DNA from: Calycina herbarum
Taxonomy: Eukaryota > Ascomycota > Leotiomycetes > Helotiales > Pezizellaceae
Direction: 5' to 3'
DNA length: 64,000 bases
Assembly: GCA_001414485.1 (NCBI GenBank)
Contig: LLEY01000008.1
Coordinates: forward strand, 310,001 to 374,000
The translations under genes were made by a program, and so were the position numbers. The notes beneath the pieces were generated by a model that was not told where the DNA came from, ran no database searches, and was given only the letters and a program-made list of their open reading frames with translations. Shown piece after piece: positions 1-12,336 of this stretch (position 1 is the stretch's first letter; every line of letters starts with the position of its first letter).

Positions 1-788
1 ATCGTAGATCTCACTTTACGTCGAGTTCGGCTGTAAGTCAGTCCCACTGCTCAACGAAAAGTTCTAAAATATCTTACTTATCATTGTGGTTTTTTGAAGT
101 TTTCGGTAATGCGAAGATATAATTCATTTCAAGACTTATCGCACCCCAGGATTGTAAATAGGAAAGCACCTATCGGTATCAATACTAGTCAAAGACTGCC
201 ATTCTTATCGGTAACAAGCCACGAAGTCCAGTCTCCCCTTCAATTCGTGCGCAATGAATTCCTTCCGAAGTCAAATTCTGTATTCATGAAGATTTGAGGT
301 CAACATTTAACGTTATATAATGATTGTTTAACCCTTCCGTGAGTTGTTCACGTAATTTTAGCAAAGTGTACCTTGTCTCGTTGAGATATTACATCATGAA
401 AGGGTACCTCAAATGCCCCGAAGCTATGTAAGTTTCTAACGTGGGTTCAGGCTATGAGTCTACAGTATACTTCAAGGCAAGATACTCTTTACGGTGGAGA
501 TGTGACACTACGGGTGATATCTGTGCCGCAAGGCAGATTAAGCTGCTCTTCATAATCTTACGTACTTCGGCCAACATTTTGTCCCATTTCGTTCGAACGT
601 CAAGCTTCATGGATGCCCGTCTGGGAAAACACCCAACATTGCATGTGTTGGATTGTAGACACTATATTATAAATAAGTGATGGTAGCAAGTTTCTGTTTT
701 TCACCACCTCACCTACCCACGTTCACTTCTCTCATTCCCACTTTCCTCCTCTCCTTCTTTGTTCCAGGGTTTCTAAACAGGTTTCAAG
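1..788. other. Upstream non-coding stretch
   Basis: I see no convincing gene here. The short open frames have no domain-like composition and no neighbouring splice signals. A pyrimidine-rich tract at about 700-770 precedes the start codon at 789, as is usual for fungal promoters. Confidence 0.5.
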
Positions 789-2268
789 ATGAAGTTCTTC
801 CTCTTTACATTTTCTGTTTACTTTATGCTCAATCTTGGTCTTGCTGCACCGCTTGATGGCCGGGATGACCCTCCAAACCCAGATGATGATGGGGTAAGTT
901 AGAACACCCACCCAGACAACGAAATTGAAACCAATAAAACGTTGTTCTGATAGGTAGATGACTTAGTAACTAATCTCCCTCTATTAATAAGACCCCTAAC
1001 CGATTGCGGTACTTTCAAGTTCAAGTATAAAGATGCCGCTGATGAGTATCATTCTTCGGCGTAAAAGACATCTTTCAGGGTTGTGATACTCTCAAAACCT
1101 CTACGCTATTCTGTTGACTACTCCAACTTCTGCTCCCGAATATATTCCAAGAATTATACTGATGTGGGGCAGGAGCTTGCAATAACGCATGCTATTTCAT
1201 CAACTGCGTAAATAAAGACAACAATAAGTTCACATTTGGACCCAGTTCAGTCGACAACAGAATCCATTCTGGTTGTACACCAAGCATATCTTCATCACTG
1301 TGTAGAATTCCGCCCATCAATCAAAGAATGTGGGATAGACAGCCAGATGCCCTTGCTCCTAAGCCCCTCTAATGTGATGAGTTCCCTATGAGCATTTTTA
1401 AACAGGATGCTTTTAAAGAAGGAACCACTGTAAGAAACTCTTTGAGATGTATTAATGGATCACAAAATAGGAGTACGTTTAATTTTGTGAAAACTTATTG
1501 GGACTGCTGACGACCTTTTCAAGGTGGTGGTAGTCAATTCAGGAACTTCAAGAAAGGATTCGGAGACTAGGCAGAAGGTGGGGAACTAGCAAAAGATAGG
1601 AAATGTTCTGGGGAAATGGTTGATGGGGATACATTTTCCGTGGAATGGATTATCGACGGTAAGGATGGTGTTGCAGACCAGGATAAGTAAATGATCAATT
1701 GAGATACATCCCTTTCCTCTGTTGATATGTTCGTCAGATTCGTTTCCTATTGTAAGCCAAAGCCAGATTGCAGAAATGATGGCTACCAGTTACACATGAG
1801 CAAACTCCAAATGTCCAACAAAAGTGGTAAAATGAGTAACCCCTACAACCCACTCACCGACAATCATTACGCCATTACCTCCAAATCCGACATCCGCCTA
1901 TACCGAGTAATCATCAACCGTAGTGGACCCAAAAAGTTCAAAATCGACGTCTTCGTCGTCAACGGCCCCAACGTGGTTTCCAAAGGGTCGAAAACCGATG
2001 TCATGAAAAGCGGTGGACAAATTGAAGTAACCGGCCTCCCAAGATCTTTGTTGTGTTTAGCATAGGGGATCCAGGTACCACCATCAATTTCAACTACGCT
2101 AAACCTGGGACAACATTCTTGACTACAGATTTTACAGGTGGTGATTTTGCGTGGGATACGAATGATAAGGGGGAAGCTGGTGCGTATTGTAAGGTTGGGG
2201 GTGTAAATATGCTTGGTGTTCGAACACAGGATATCTCCTGTGATTTCCCTGGTTTAGAATCCGCTTAG
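789..2268 (+). pseudogene. Broken secreted NucA/NucB-type deoxyribonuclease
   Basis: The first exon starts at 789 with a clear signal peptide (MKFFLFTFSVYF..LGLAAP) and ends at a GTAAGT donor near 895. Downstream pieces in different frames carry cysteine-rich sequence (ACNNACYFINC), then CDEFP, then RCINGSQN, then QGGGSQFRNF. This order matches the core of the NucA/NucB deoxyribonuclease family (PF14040), whose secreted fungal members are known. The C-terminal third is open at 1727-2065 and again at 2053-2268. Lesions seen: a frame break after about 1060, a TAA at 1370-1372 directly before CDEFP, and a one-base shift near 2046 that separates ..VTGLP from KIFVVFSIGDPG. Introns could explain some joins but not the TAA or the 2046 shift. 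The family call is moderate; the broken state is well supported unless the assembly is wrong. Confidence 0.6.
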
Positions 2269-4442
2269 TCTTGTCTGTTTTTAGTTGGGTGTTTGGTGTT
2301 TTCTGGGACTTTTTCGGTTTGATACACAGATTGGATATCTTGGTGGGGAAAGATCCTGTGTTTGGTTACATGCATACATACATCGGGGCCACTATTTTCT
2401 AGATTAAAGGTGTGATCCGCTTTTTTGTTTAGTTTTCTTTACGAATATGACATTCTACTATACACGGCTTACTCTGGTTCTTGTTTTCTTTCTTTGAATG
2501 AGACCACCGATTCGAGTCTACACATTAGCAGGGTTAATTCTTCGCTTCCCTTAATTTCGGCTCTGAAAGCTTAGCGACATAGACGTCGAACATATCTGGA
2601 GGTAAAACATACCAAGTATAAGATCTAGCTAGCTAATAAAAATAATCACATTGTGATTCTAATGAAAAATTATAAGAATATCTCTAAACGCAAATTTACA
2701 TTCTGCGTACATCTTTTTTCTTCGATTTTTGAAACTTGAAATAAGCACCTGATTCTCCCTCCTAGAGCCTTGCTCACCCTTTAGAAGAATGTCCAGTCAT
2801 GCTAGGCCCCTTCCCGCCTCTCTGCCTCCTGAAAAAAGACAAAGAGGAACCCTCCCACCTACCATTCCCCCTCTACCCAGCATTCAGGACTCCATCGCTG
2901 CTACAGCAAGAGAAATTACCACCAGAACCCAACAAGCAACGCTCTTGTTTGGCTCGATCGCTGAAGTACTCGACAAGCACCTAGTATCACAAATCGATTC
3001 TATCCCGTCTACTCTATAGGTTATTATACGTTTAGTTAAATGAGCTCAGTTCTGGGCATAAAAGTAGAGCTTTTCCCCTCGATTTTCCCCATCTTTCAGC
3101 AAAATGTTTCCAGTCCTGCATGATAGCCTGGCAATTGTGCGGTTTGAAAACTGGAGTACGGAACACAAAACAATCTTACCCGAGTTCCTTGGTCGTTGAG
3201 ATATATCACCAGAGTCGTTATGCCTACCAGCTATAAATCGAAAAAGTCGGCTTAGAGTGAATGGGCATGGGATGCGGACCGTAATAAGTGGACCAAATAT
3301 CGCCTGTTCCGGGGGGAGTACGAGTATAAGTGGCGAGACCCAGAGCCTTTGACTTCATCCGCTTCTCAGCTTTGGTGGAGTTCTGGATACATGCCTGCTG
3401 GACTGGGTGAACTCAACGCACGTAAGGACTGACGAGGAAACGTCTCTCAACGCAGAGGAAGTCGGAGATTAGGGGAAGAGATGCATGGGTAAAATGCTAA
3501 ATAAAATGGTAAGGAACAAATCACGCTTTCATTCGCTTCGATGGCATCATTACATTGTACAGCTTTCCCGAAACGCTTTATAGCAAACAAGACATATGAC
3601 CAGAGAGGCTATTCACTGTTGCGATTCTACAGCCCGCCCCATTTTCTTTGGCTTCTTGAATGCTCACTCGTCTCCCCACAATGAAATAAAGTCGGCCACC
3701 CAGTTCTACCGTTCTACCATGGCGGCTCATTACAAGCGCCGATACCAGGATACCAGACTCCATAAATTCCAAAGTCCAGAGTTCCTATTTTGATTGCTCT
3801 GGTAACTGGCCATGGTGCCTAATGATAGGCTGACGCTTGCTCATCGAGTCACGACTCGGGCATCCCTTGGTGCATGGCTTCTACACGTGTTTTTTATGAA
3901 GCAAGAAGAGACACGTGCTCCTCGAGTCCCAAGGGGCGATTCCCAGTTTTTAGAAGCACAAAAGCGGTATCGGCCACGTAACATTGTTGGGTTTCCCGCA
4001 TTCAGGATCCTGGGTTCAAGAACCCGTACGTCTTGGCCGATCTGAGGCTGGTGTAGATCTAGAGCGGGGAAAATTGGGCATCCTGTCCGCTCTGCTATAT
4101 ACAAGCCTTAGATTAGCAGATTAGTAGTTAGGTAGGTGACCACCAGCGAATACCTGCTGTTGTATGTTTTTGCTTTTTTACTTTTTAAAGTCACATTCTC
4201 TTTTTCTTGTAAGGAATTTGTTTTTCCTAGGAAGTGTTAATGTGATAGATTGGGAATTTATTAAGTGGCCTCTTACTCTTACATTTTTGTCAAACTTTAC
4301 AAATTTGCTGGCGCTTAATTTTCTTTTTGTGGAGAATATCTTGGTTGTGGGTGGGGATTTGTGGGCGTGACTAGGAAAGGGACCAAATTAGACACACAAA
4401 TCATTTTGGTGACGCACAAAAGATACAAGGCACTTGTACTAT
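2269..4442. other. Intergenic, no supported gene
   Basis: A 76-residue Pro-rich frame at 2789-3019 and several overlapping frames at 3578-4104 lack any recognisable motif. I see no RNA gene. Confidence 0.4.
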
Positions 4443-4518
4443 CCCCCTTAAGTAAATGTAAGCGCACGGCCGCTGTGCCATACTAAATGTCTGTGCACTC
4501 TACATTTACTTAAGGGGG
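4443..4518. repeat. Short hairpin element
   Basis: Bases 4443-4460 (cccccttaagtaaatgta) are perfectly complementary in reverse to 4501-4518, giving an 18-bp stem around a 40-base loop that has a weaker inner GCGCAC/GTGCAC pairing. It has the shape of a MITE relic. A G-rich run extends the right arm. No clear target-site duplication was found. Confidence 0.65.
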
Positions 4519-4726
4519 GGGGAGTATGTGAATCACTCACAAATCTAGGTACCCTTGATGTGTGTACCGAACGTACTAATCATTCCTTAGCGGGGTGGAG
4601 CTGAACACTTAATTTTAGGTGATGCCCACACCTCAGATGTGCGAGCCGAACAGGGCCCAAGCAGAAAATCAAATTCCCTCGCAGCTAAGAAGTAATTCGA
4701 GAACTCAAGTGGATAGACTACATTGT

Positions 4727-6347
4727 CTAAGCGAACAGCTTAAATCCTCCTGGAACACCCTTCTGAAACAATCCCTTAGGATCAAACTTCTTGCTAACCT
4801 CCTTCAACTTCTCCACATTCCCACCCCCATACGACCCAATAGGGTCCTGAAAATCCCAAGCATAATCCAAATACTTGTACGGCACAGCTTGTCCTCGTTG
4901 AATCGCCTCTGCATCAATATCCTCAATCACGCCCTTTGATATAGAGAGAATGGTGTCGTCATTCCCTTTGTTCTTTCAATACATCAACAACAACACCGAA
5001 ACCAAAGGTCCATCAGTTGGATCAAGACCCAAACTATTCCCACCCGCTGGAGGGGTTTTCTTGAGGAGGGACAAAGGGTAGGGTTGCAGGGTGAAGGAGC
5101 ACACAATCCCCTCAAAACTCTTAACTTTTTCCAATGCTTTACTAAAAATCTCGGAAGCCGCCTGAAGGGTTGCCTCGTCAGCTTTGACTGTGGTGTTCAT
5201 GTATGCGCATCTATTATCTCGTTAGCTTCGATATTACAGTGCCAACCCCGGTTCCAATTAACAGAATACATACCTAACACCTGTCATTGCCATCGCAGCC
5301 TGTTCTGCAGCAGCTTCCTTGAGGTTTAGCATGCGCATTTTACTGTAATCCGCAAGTTGCGGCTGCATGGCAGTAAAAGGCTCAAGGACAGGAGGGTTCT
5401 CCACCTCCTTTGTGTAATAGGCTTGATTTAATCCCATAACGACCCCAAATTGCGCGGCAAAGAACAAGCTAATCATAATATGCGTTTCTTCATCTGCCTC
5501 GGGTTTCTGAAGTTCTGCTACTAGAGCTTTGATTTGTCCCGGAAAGCTGTCAGGGAAATAAAATACAGCTCCGCCCCAGAATGGTCCTTGTTTGAAGGTT
5601 TTGAGGTCAAAACGAATGACGATGCCGAAATTGTTTCCACCCCCGCGAAGAGCGAGAAAAAGATCCTGGTTCGTGTCTTTATTGGCGTTTACGATCTCTC
5701 CTGACGCGAGGACGACTTCGTAGTTATGACATTGTCGCAGATGAAACCTTCGCGGGTACCGAAGAATGAAAGACCGCCTGAAAGTAGAACTAAGCTTGAG
5801 TGAGTAGAGGATAGAAGGGGGGAAGACTTACCAGCAAGCGCCAAGCCTCCAACTCCATTGTTTCCAGACCTCGCCCCAGTTACCCCAAGTCCCGCTTCAT
5901 GCAATCGATCGTAAACAGGGCCCCATCGTTCGCCGGCGCCAATGGACACCATACTATCACCAAGCTCAATGCCAGTGAGTTGGCTCAAGTCAAGCGTTAC
6001 TCCATGTTCAATGTTGGCGCAGCCTGGCAATGGCTATGCGATGTCAATTCAAGCGTCTGAGAAATGATTCAAGTCATCGAGTGGGATGTCTTTACCTGTT
6101 GGCCTGCACCACGAATAGCAAAGTGTGCATCATGCTGTTCCACCAAAGGGCAGATAATGCGAACGAAAGATGATACTTCGTCTTTGGTTTTAGGTAGGAA
6201 GATTGCGGTGGGTTGGATTTCGCTTTCGAGAAGGGAGAGATACGAGTTCAGTCGCTCATTGTATATCTCCGTATTTGGGAGTGCAATTCGATCAGCTGGA
6301 AACGCATCCACCAGGGTCGCAACGACTTTGTTCGCTTTGGAAGACAT
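4727..6347 (-). pseudogene. FAD-linked oxidoreductase (BBE-like), disrupted
   Basis: Four exons can be joined on the minus strand: 6347-6096, 6033-5832, 5777-5274 and 5220-4727, with GT..AG introns. The product is a berberine-bridge/6-hydroxy-D-nicotine-oxidase-like flavoenzyme. It shows the FAD_binding_4 region (AIRGAGQQ, then PLPGCANIEHGVTLDL, GARSGNNGVGGLALAGGLSFF) and ends in a BBE-type C-terminus (KYLDYAWDFQDPIGSYGG, then KKFDPKGLFQ). Two lesions break it: a one-base loss near 5722-5726, where ..FICDNVI should run into YEVVLASGEIV, and an in-frame TGA at 4976-4978 just before KNKGNDDTILS, where relatives usually have Trp. The histidine often used for covalent FAD attachment is Gln here (GAGQQ). 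Such enzymes often oxidise small metabolites inside biosynthetic clusters, and the P450, MFS and membrane-protein neighbours fit that. Sequencing error is possible for the frameshift. Confidence 0.8.
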
Positions 6348-6432
6348 TTTGAAGTGCTGGAAAGTATGAAAACAGAGATAAAGTCAGTTTTGGCTACCCA
6401 TACTCAAGGCTATGGATATCGGGCTGACCGTA

Positions 6433-6465
6433 TAACAGTCCGCTGGTCCGTGCACTCCTTTGGTG
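6433..6465 (+). repeat. 33-bp repeat, copy 1 (inverted pair with 12337-12369)
   Basis: Starting taacagtccgctggtccgtg, this 33-base sequence recurs exactly in reverse orientation at 12337-12369. The two copies bracket both disrupted P450 genes. It may be one end of a Tc1/mariner-like element (CAGT start next to TA), but no full element is recognised. Confidence 0.7.
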
Positions 6466-6522
6466 TGATTTGGGTCTCAAGTGGAGGGGCTGCCTGCCTG
6501 CACGTTACACAAGCATGCAGCT

Positions 6523-6668
6523 GCACCACAGGGATGCGCTTTTAACCGATGTCTAAGCCTTAGCAGGGCTGTTATGACCACCTCACCTAAGGGTTGTGTA
6601 ACTCGTCTAAAGCGTTACTCTGCTCTGCCAAGGCTTAGACATCGGTTAAAAGCGCATCCCTGTGGTGC
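6523..6668. repeat. Long hairpin (MITE-like) upstream of the FAD oxidase
   Basis: Arms 6523-6566 and 6625-6668 are reverse complements over 44 bases with a single mismatch, around a 58-base loop. The left arm begins gcaccacagggatgcgcttt. It lies about 180 bp upstream of the start of the FAD oxidoreductase and so falls in its probable promoter. The near-identity of the arms suggests a young element or a folded-RNA constraint. No coding potential is seen. Confidence 0.85.
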
Positions 6669-6699
6669 GCAGCGGCGCGCAACGTTCCACCTGACAAAA

Positions 6700-7805
6700 T
6701 AAAACACTACCGCTATCCCTTTGGCTCCTTATTCACACCACGAGGTAACGTGTTCAGAAGTCCGGTCAGAAACTACTTCCATTTTGGTTACAATCACACT
6801 AAAATTTAGGTAGCTTCAAACTACGATGCTGCCAAACGAGTTTAGGAATGCCAAGATATAAAACATAAGAAATTGAAGCTATTTACACTTCTTGTTCCAC
6901 GTATGGTGGTGGTGCCCCTCTTTTCACCACTTCCTTTGATCTCTTACGCTCTCTCGTATCCTCAATAACTTCCATCTCATGGAATTCTTTCCAACATAGA
7001 AACTTACTCCCACAAAGTGGTACGCCGCACTGCTTGCACCAGCTCGAAGTTTAATGTCCGCCAGGCGTACTGGAGGGGCTCGCTTTTTGGGCGCTCTTTT
7101 AGTGGCTTTGGGAGTCCTTTTATAGGCTTTTTGATATGGGATTTGGCATTAGCCTTACGCCGTCTTAGAGGAGGCATATTGAGTGCAAAGATATTAGTCA
7201 ATGGTAGTAAGAGAAAGTCAAGATAATATACCCTTTCGTAGCTTAGAGACTAACTTGCACCAAAATGATGATTTTTTTAGCAGGGCTTTTTGCACATGAA
7301 ATAATAAGTAAATCATTATTGAATTTCCGCATTGTCACCAGTTTTGGTGTAGCTTAAAGAATGAGATAATGATTTAATTATTTGGTCGCGGCAGGGCTGG
7401 AAATATGAGGTTGGAACCGCGTTCTACTAATACACGTGATGTAAATATGGTGCCAAAGGGATAGGCAAAGTCAATATGGGGATATCACGGGAAAAAATGG
7501 TATTTCAGTTAATATATGCCTGTCATCCTTGTTTACGCAGGCATGCGTAAATGCTCCTAAAGCATTCACTCCGCGTTTATACACGCCAAGATCTTAGTAT
7601 TTCAAAATTCTGGTGACAAGCTGGGCTCGAAATTCCCTGAAATTATCGCAAATATAGCAAAACACATAGCATCAACGATAAACACACCCATCTCCATTAC
7701 CGCCTGTCTAAGAGACAATTCTCATTCGACATGCAAACAATTCTCGCATCCTTTTTTGAATCCACCTCCCTCGATATATCCTTGCTGCCGTTTGAGTTTC
7801 ACATT
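6700..7805. other. Intergenic region between FAD oxidase and P450 relic
   Basis: AT-rich. A Lys/Arg/Pro-rich minus-strand frame at 7004-7201 (MPPLRRRKANAKSHIKKPIK) has no identifiable family and is not called as a gene. Confidence 0.4.
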
Positions 7806-9764
7806 TCATAATAATTCGATAAGATCTCTTTTTCGTACTCGTACTTTGGTGCTGTTGAGAAAGGCTGGAACGTTCAGCCATAACACGGACTTAGTTCGTT
7901 TCTTCGTATTTTTTAAATGTTCGAAATCATAGTTCAACACCATATGAGCGACAAACAATTTAAGCTCGTTCAAGGCAAAGAATCGACCGGGACATGCGTG
8001 CTTTCCAAAACCAAAAGAAAGAAAACTGGCATCGATAGTTGCGCTATTTCGTTCTGCCTTGCCGCACGCTGCTACGTCGATTATATCGCGTACCGAATCA
8101 GCACGGGTAAAGCGAAACGGGTTGAATCGTTTCGAGTCTGGGTAGAGGGAGTCATCAAGATGGATTGCTTGAACGGGGATTCCAAGTAAAGTACCATGAG
8201 GAATGTTGAAAGTCAAATCGTCCTGCTGAACCGAAATTCCATGAGGGTCAATAACCTACTTAAAAGTCAGATGGAGGATCCAATATCTGGATCAATGCGA
8301 ACGAAAGAAAGAATTACAGTTCTGGGCAGTCCAACAATAAAGAAAGGAGAGAGTCTCATTGACTCTCTGATCGTGGAATCCACAAGCTTCAACTTTGTGA
8401 CTGCATGTCGTGTCCATGAGCCTCCAGCCTCTTTCAGTACTCGTGCACTTTCTTCACGCAACGCCTCGATATAACCGAGAGAAGGGTCCGCCATTGCCAT
8501 GTCTAATATAACATTTTGTGCTGTGTAGCCTGTGGAGTGCATCGAAACGTCGTTTAAAAACACTAGACGATGTGCTATTCGGCTTGGATCTAGTTGTTTA
8601 ACGTCCCTAGTGGCATAGGCTTCATCAATAAGCCACTGGAGACCATCTTCCTATATTTTTCACCTCGCTGATCAGCTTCTTCAAATTATTCTCTTTAAGC
8701 AAGAAAGAAAATGAGGAGATGATATTGCTTACCGGTGGTGTCCACGGGTATTTGGAATCTGCTTTCGGCTTGGATGTATTTCAAGTCTGTCTTTTACCAT
8801 AGGTAAACAAACATGAAGAACTCTGAGGAAAAGAAATAACTTGTCCAACCAATCAAGTAGCCACTGATAAACCTAAGCGGGCGAGGTGTAGAGCTAATCA
8901 CCAATGATCCTGCGAACATACACATAGCGTGATTGCCCAGGTGTTTCAAAAAACTCGTGTCACGACCTGTAATAAAGTGCTTAGCTAAAGGACACGCAGA
9001 AAATGGATATATGGAAGGATCGTGCGGGCACTGACACATTGAAATGCCACAAAAGGCAGCATTAGCAGCTCCAGAGACGATCCTCAGCGAAGAAAGCCAA
9101 GGATCAACCTGTTTCCAATCCATGGTTGACGTGCCCCATTCACGCTCAAAAGCATGCACCAGTTCAGAAGCGATCGGGGCCGTGAGGATGCCTAAGTTGC
9201 GTGTGATTTGGTTGCGAATAACGTCCATGTGGAACGGGTTTCCGTCAACTTCGTTGTCCCAGATAGTCCATTTTGTCTGAATGCTCTCATTGGCAGTGAC
9301 AAGAACATCTAGGCGTTTTTCTGGTAGTGTGTAAATATTTTTAATTTGACGTGGAGGTACAACTAGAAGGTTTCCCCTATCGAGTGTTCGCATTGCGAAG
9401 AAGGAATTTGATTTTGAATACTGCTCAAAGTCGTGTAAGTCGAGGTGTCAATTATTAATCGCAACAGTAAAACATAAAAATATCACACCTTTTGATACCC
9501 TTCGAAAACTCATTCTCTAGTTCGAAAAATGGAGCCCATTTGATATTGTATCCATGCACATAGACCCGATTCAGAAAGGCCTACAATTTTCTGTGACTTC
9601 CAGAATGACGCATTTTCCTTTTGATAAAACAATGATGTAGCTAGAAGAACGAGAATAATAGACAGTACAGCACCTAGCACAGTGTTACGCAAGAGATCAA
9701 GAGACAAAATCATCTTGCTCAAGCAAATTAAAAGTCTTGAAGCAGCGATAGATAAGATAACCAA
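7806..9764 (-). pseudogene. Cytochrome P450 A, disrupted
   Basis: This is an ent-kaurene-oxidase-like fungal P450 on the minus strand. An N-terminal membrane anchor (ILSLDLLRNTVLGAVLSIIL) is followed by NLLVVPPRQIKNIYTLPEKR, an I-helix-like segment (NDVSMHSTGYTAQN), the K-helix ExxR (ESMR) and an intact haem loop FGFGKHACPGRFFA. Several lesions are visible. An in-frame TGA at 9510-9512 sits in FRTRE*VFEGYQK. A frame break near 8845 separates GYLIGW from LDKLFLFLRVLHVCLPMVK. The intron after ..AAFCG would use a GC donor. It is a paralogue of the next P450, from which it diverges across a short intergenic region. The haem-binding part is unbroken, so decay may be recent. Confidence 0.85.
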
Positions 9765-10187
9765 AAGAATTCAAGTATTTTCAAAGCAGGAATTTGAGAA
9801 GCGAACCACCGCTGTCAAAGTGGCCAGTTCTGCATAAGTAGTTTACAGAAACAAATACAGTGATACATCCTGGGTTGCAATTTTATTCGCTTACCCTTGC
9901 CACATATCATACTAACACATTCCTTCTTCATTCAGCAAAATGCATACAGATCTTCAACCGTATTCTCATTTCCAAGACCTTGGCACCGAGATATCGGCCG
10001 ATTGGTTTTGTTTTTGGGCTAAGATGACGCCAACTTCTATGCATGGTAAGACAAGGCTGCTGGCGCCAGGTGCGGGGGTATAAGCACTCGCATTCTATTT
10101 TAAAGGGACACCTCTAGAATAATTCCCGTCGGCTTTAATTCATTGAAGCATTGGTCTAAAAGTCAATTCCCAAGTTTTCACAGCAAA
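9765..10187. promoter_or_regulatory. Divergent intergenic region between P450 A and P450 B
   Basis: About 420 bp separate the two start regions, so the paralogues would share a bidirectional promoter. No specific binding site is recognised with confidence. Confidence 0.4.
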
Positions 10188-12106
10188 ATGAATACAATTA
10201 CGCAGTGGCTTGTTCTTTTTCTGATCACGATCTTTTTGGGCTTGCTTTATGGGAAACATTCTCACAAACAAGTCTCATGCTTTTGGATCACACAGCCAGT
10301 GATTGGAGTACGAGAGCAGCCACTCTCTTGGCTTCGCGGTACAATACGATCGTGCTCAAATACTCAGATTTAGGCATCACAAGGCTATACCAAGGTGTGG
10401 CATCCTCTGCTCTATTTTACGCGTGCTATGGTATGTTGCTAATTGTATAATCTGAATAGTATTCAAAATTGAATATTCCCTTCGTCATCCCGTCCATGGA
10501 TCGCGGTCCTTTGGTTATAATACCACCACGTCAAATCAAGCAGATATATAAGCTCACTGACGCTGTACTCGATGTACACAAACCACAAGATGAAAACCTC
10601 CAGATGAAATGGACAGTATGGGACAGAAATGTTGTCCAAGAGAGACTTCAGGTCAATGTCATTCATCATCAGTTGAATCGGAACCTCAATTATGTGACAA
10701 CGAATATCGCAGAAGAGATTAGGTTTGGTTTAGATCGCTCATGGGGAAATGAGCTTGAGTGGAAAGAGATCAAAGTGTGGGACTCGGCACTGATGATAAT
10801 TGCCGGGGCCGCAAATGGTGTATTTTGCGGTAAACCCCTTTGTATGTAGTCCCGGGAAAGAATATTTTCACATTGAACAACTTTCTGACATTGATTGCCT
10901 AGGTCGGGTCCCTGAATTCTTAAACAGGTTGAAAGATCACGCCATGGGAATCTTCGGAAGTGCTCTTGTCATCGGGTGCACCCCACATATGTTGAAGCCA
11001 ATTCCCGGGATTGTCGCTTCATATGTATGCAAGTATCTATTTGATAGAGCATCCCAGTTATGCTTACCACTTGTAAAAGAAAGAATGGAACATATGGCGA
11101 AACTTAAAGCAGACGGCACTTATAATTGGTCACCTCCGGTGAAGTTTTCCATTATCAGTACACTGAAAGACACTAATTTGTTTGCTGTGTAGAATGATGG
11201 GCTTACTTGGATAATCGACGAATGTTATAGCAGCAAGAATCCCGAGCAATTAGATCCAGCCCGTGTTTGCCATCGCTTACTGCTGATAAATGATGTATCA
11301 TTACACACAACAGCATTCACTCTCCAAAATTTTATTCTGGACCTGTTTAGCACAGACCCTTCTCTCAGCTATGTCGAGACTCTGCGTGACGAGTGCAAAA
11401 TAGCCTTCGAGGAATCTGGCAGCTGGTCACGAAACTCCGTTGAGAAACTCAAGCTTGTCGATTCAGCAGTTCGGGAATCCATGAGGATTTCTCCTGTTGG
11501 GACAATTATGCCACCGAGAAAGGTATGGTTCTACCTACATTGATTTGTTATTTTGTGTTTCCCACAATATATCTGTTCTCCTTCATTTGTTAATACCCTA
11601 TCAAGGTCGTCCATCCAAATGGTTTGAAACTAGATAATTGCGAATTCCGTGTTCCACCCGGTATGGATATCTCGGTACCTATACAGCAAATTCATCATGA
11701 CGAGGCGATATATCCAGATCCACTTCGCTATCAACCCTTTCGCTTTGCGGAAGCAGATAGCATACGTCATATGCGAGCTGGATTTAGCTCCGTTGGGCAA
11801 CAAAATCGTTTCAACTTTGATGGGAAGACAGAAGATAAAGACAGACAGCATGCTGACCAGCATGGCAAGAACACTTTCAAGTCAACTGCTACTCTCGACG
11901 ACACCTTTCTTGGTTTCGGCGTTTCTGGCAAGCACGCATGTCCGGGAAGATTTTTTGCTCTCGTGGAAATGAAAATCTTTATTGCGGAAGTCCTACTAAA
12001 CTACGATGTCGAGTATCTTCCCGCGAGGCCTCCGCCTTTGCATCTTCTCTGGCTCAATTACCCTTCAAATGCTTCAATCCGAATTCGAAAAAGAAGTGTC
12101 ACTTAA
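10188..12106 (+). pseudogene. Cytochrome P450 B, stop in exon 1 and odd haem loop
   Basis: The frame starts at 10188 with an N-terminal anchor (MNTITQWLVLFLITIFLGLL). Exons then join through RQIKQIYKLTDAVLDVH, NDVSLHTTAFTLQN, the ExxR helix (ESMR) and a complete C-terminus. Introns at about 10830-10901, 11131-11191 and 11524-11606 splice cleanly. Two oddities stand out. A TAG at 10371-10373 interrupts SCSNTQI*ASQGYTK, at the same alignment position as the TGA in P450 A. The haem loop reads FGVSGKHACPGRFF, with one residue more than the usual F-G-x-G-x-H-x-C-x-G spacing. I infer a pseudogene or a very recently disabled gene. The similarity to P450 A (same intron plan and motifs) indicates an inverted local duplication. 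Confidence 0.8.
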
Positions 12107-12336
12107 TTCATGGATTATTATTTTTTACAAATAAACAAATGTTCCAATCACCTTGCTTGTATACTCAAGCCCTTTCTTTTATTCCGTTCAGTCAAATCAA
12201 ATAGCGTTGTGGTACAGTAAACTTCTCTAGTAAATTTCAGGGTGGCGATTATATTTTAGTACAGTGGTGTTCAAAAAATTATGTGACAGCCCTGGCCTGG
12301 CGATGGAAACCCGAATTAGGAAGTAGGTACGAGCTC

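Noticed and set aside
2789..3019. Pro-rich 76-residue frame
   Set aside because: Low complexity, no homologue recognised, overlaps another frame of similar length.
4005..4035. tRNA/SINE-like B box (gggttcaagaaccc)
   Set aside because: No matching A box, acceptor stem or cloverleaf; the text is simply a short palindrome.
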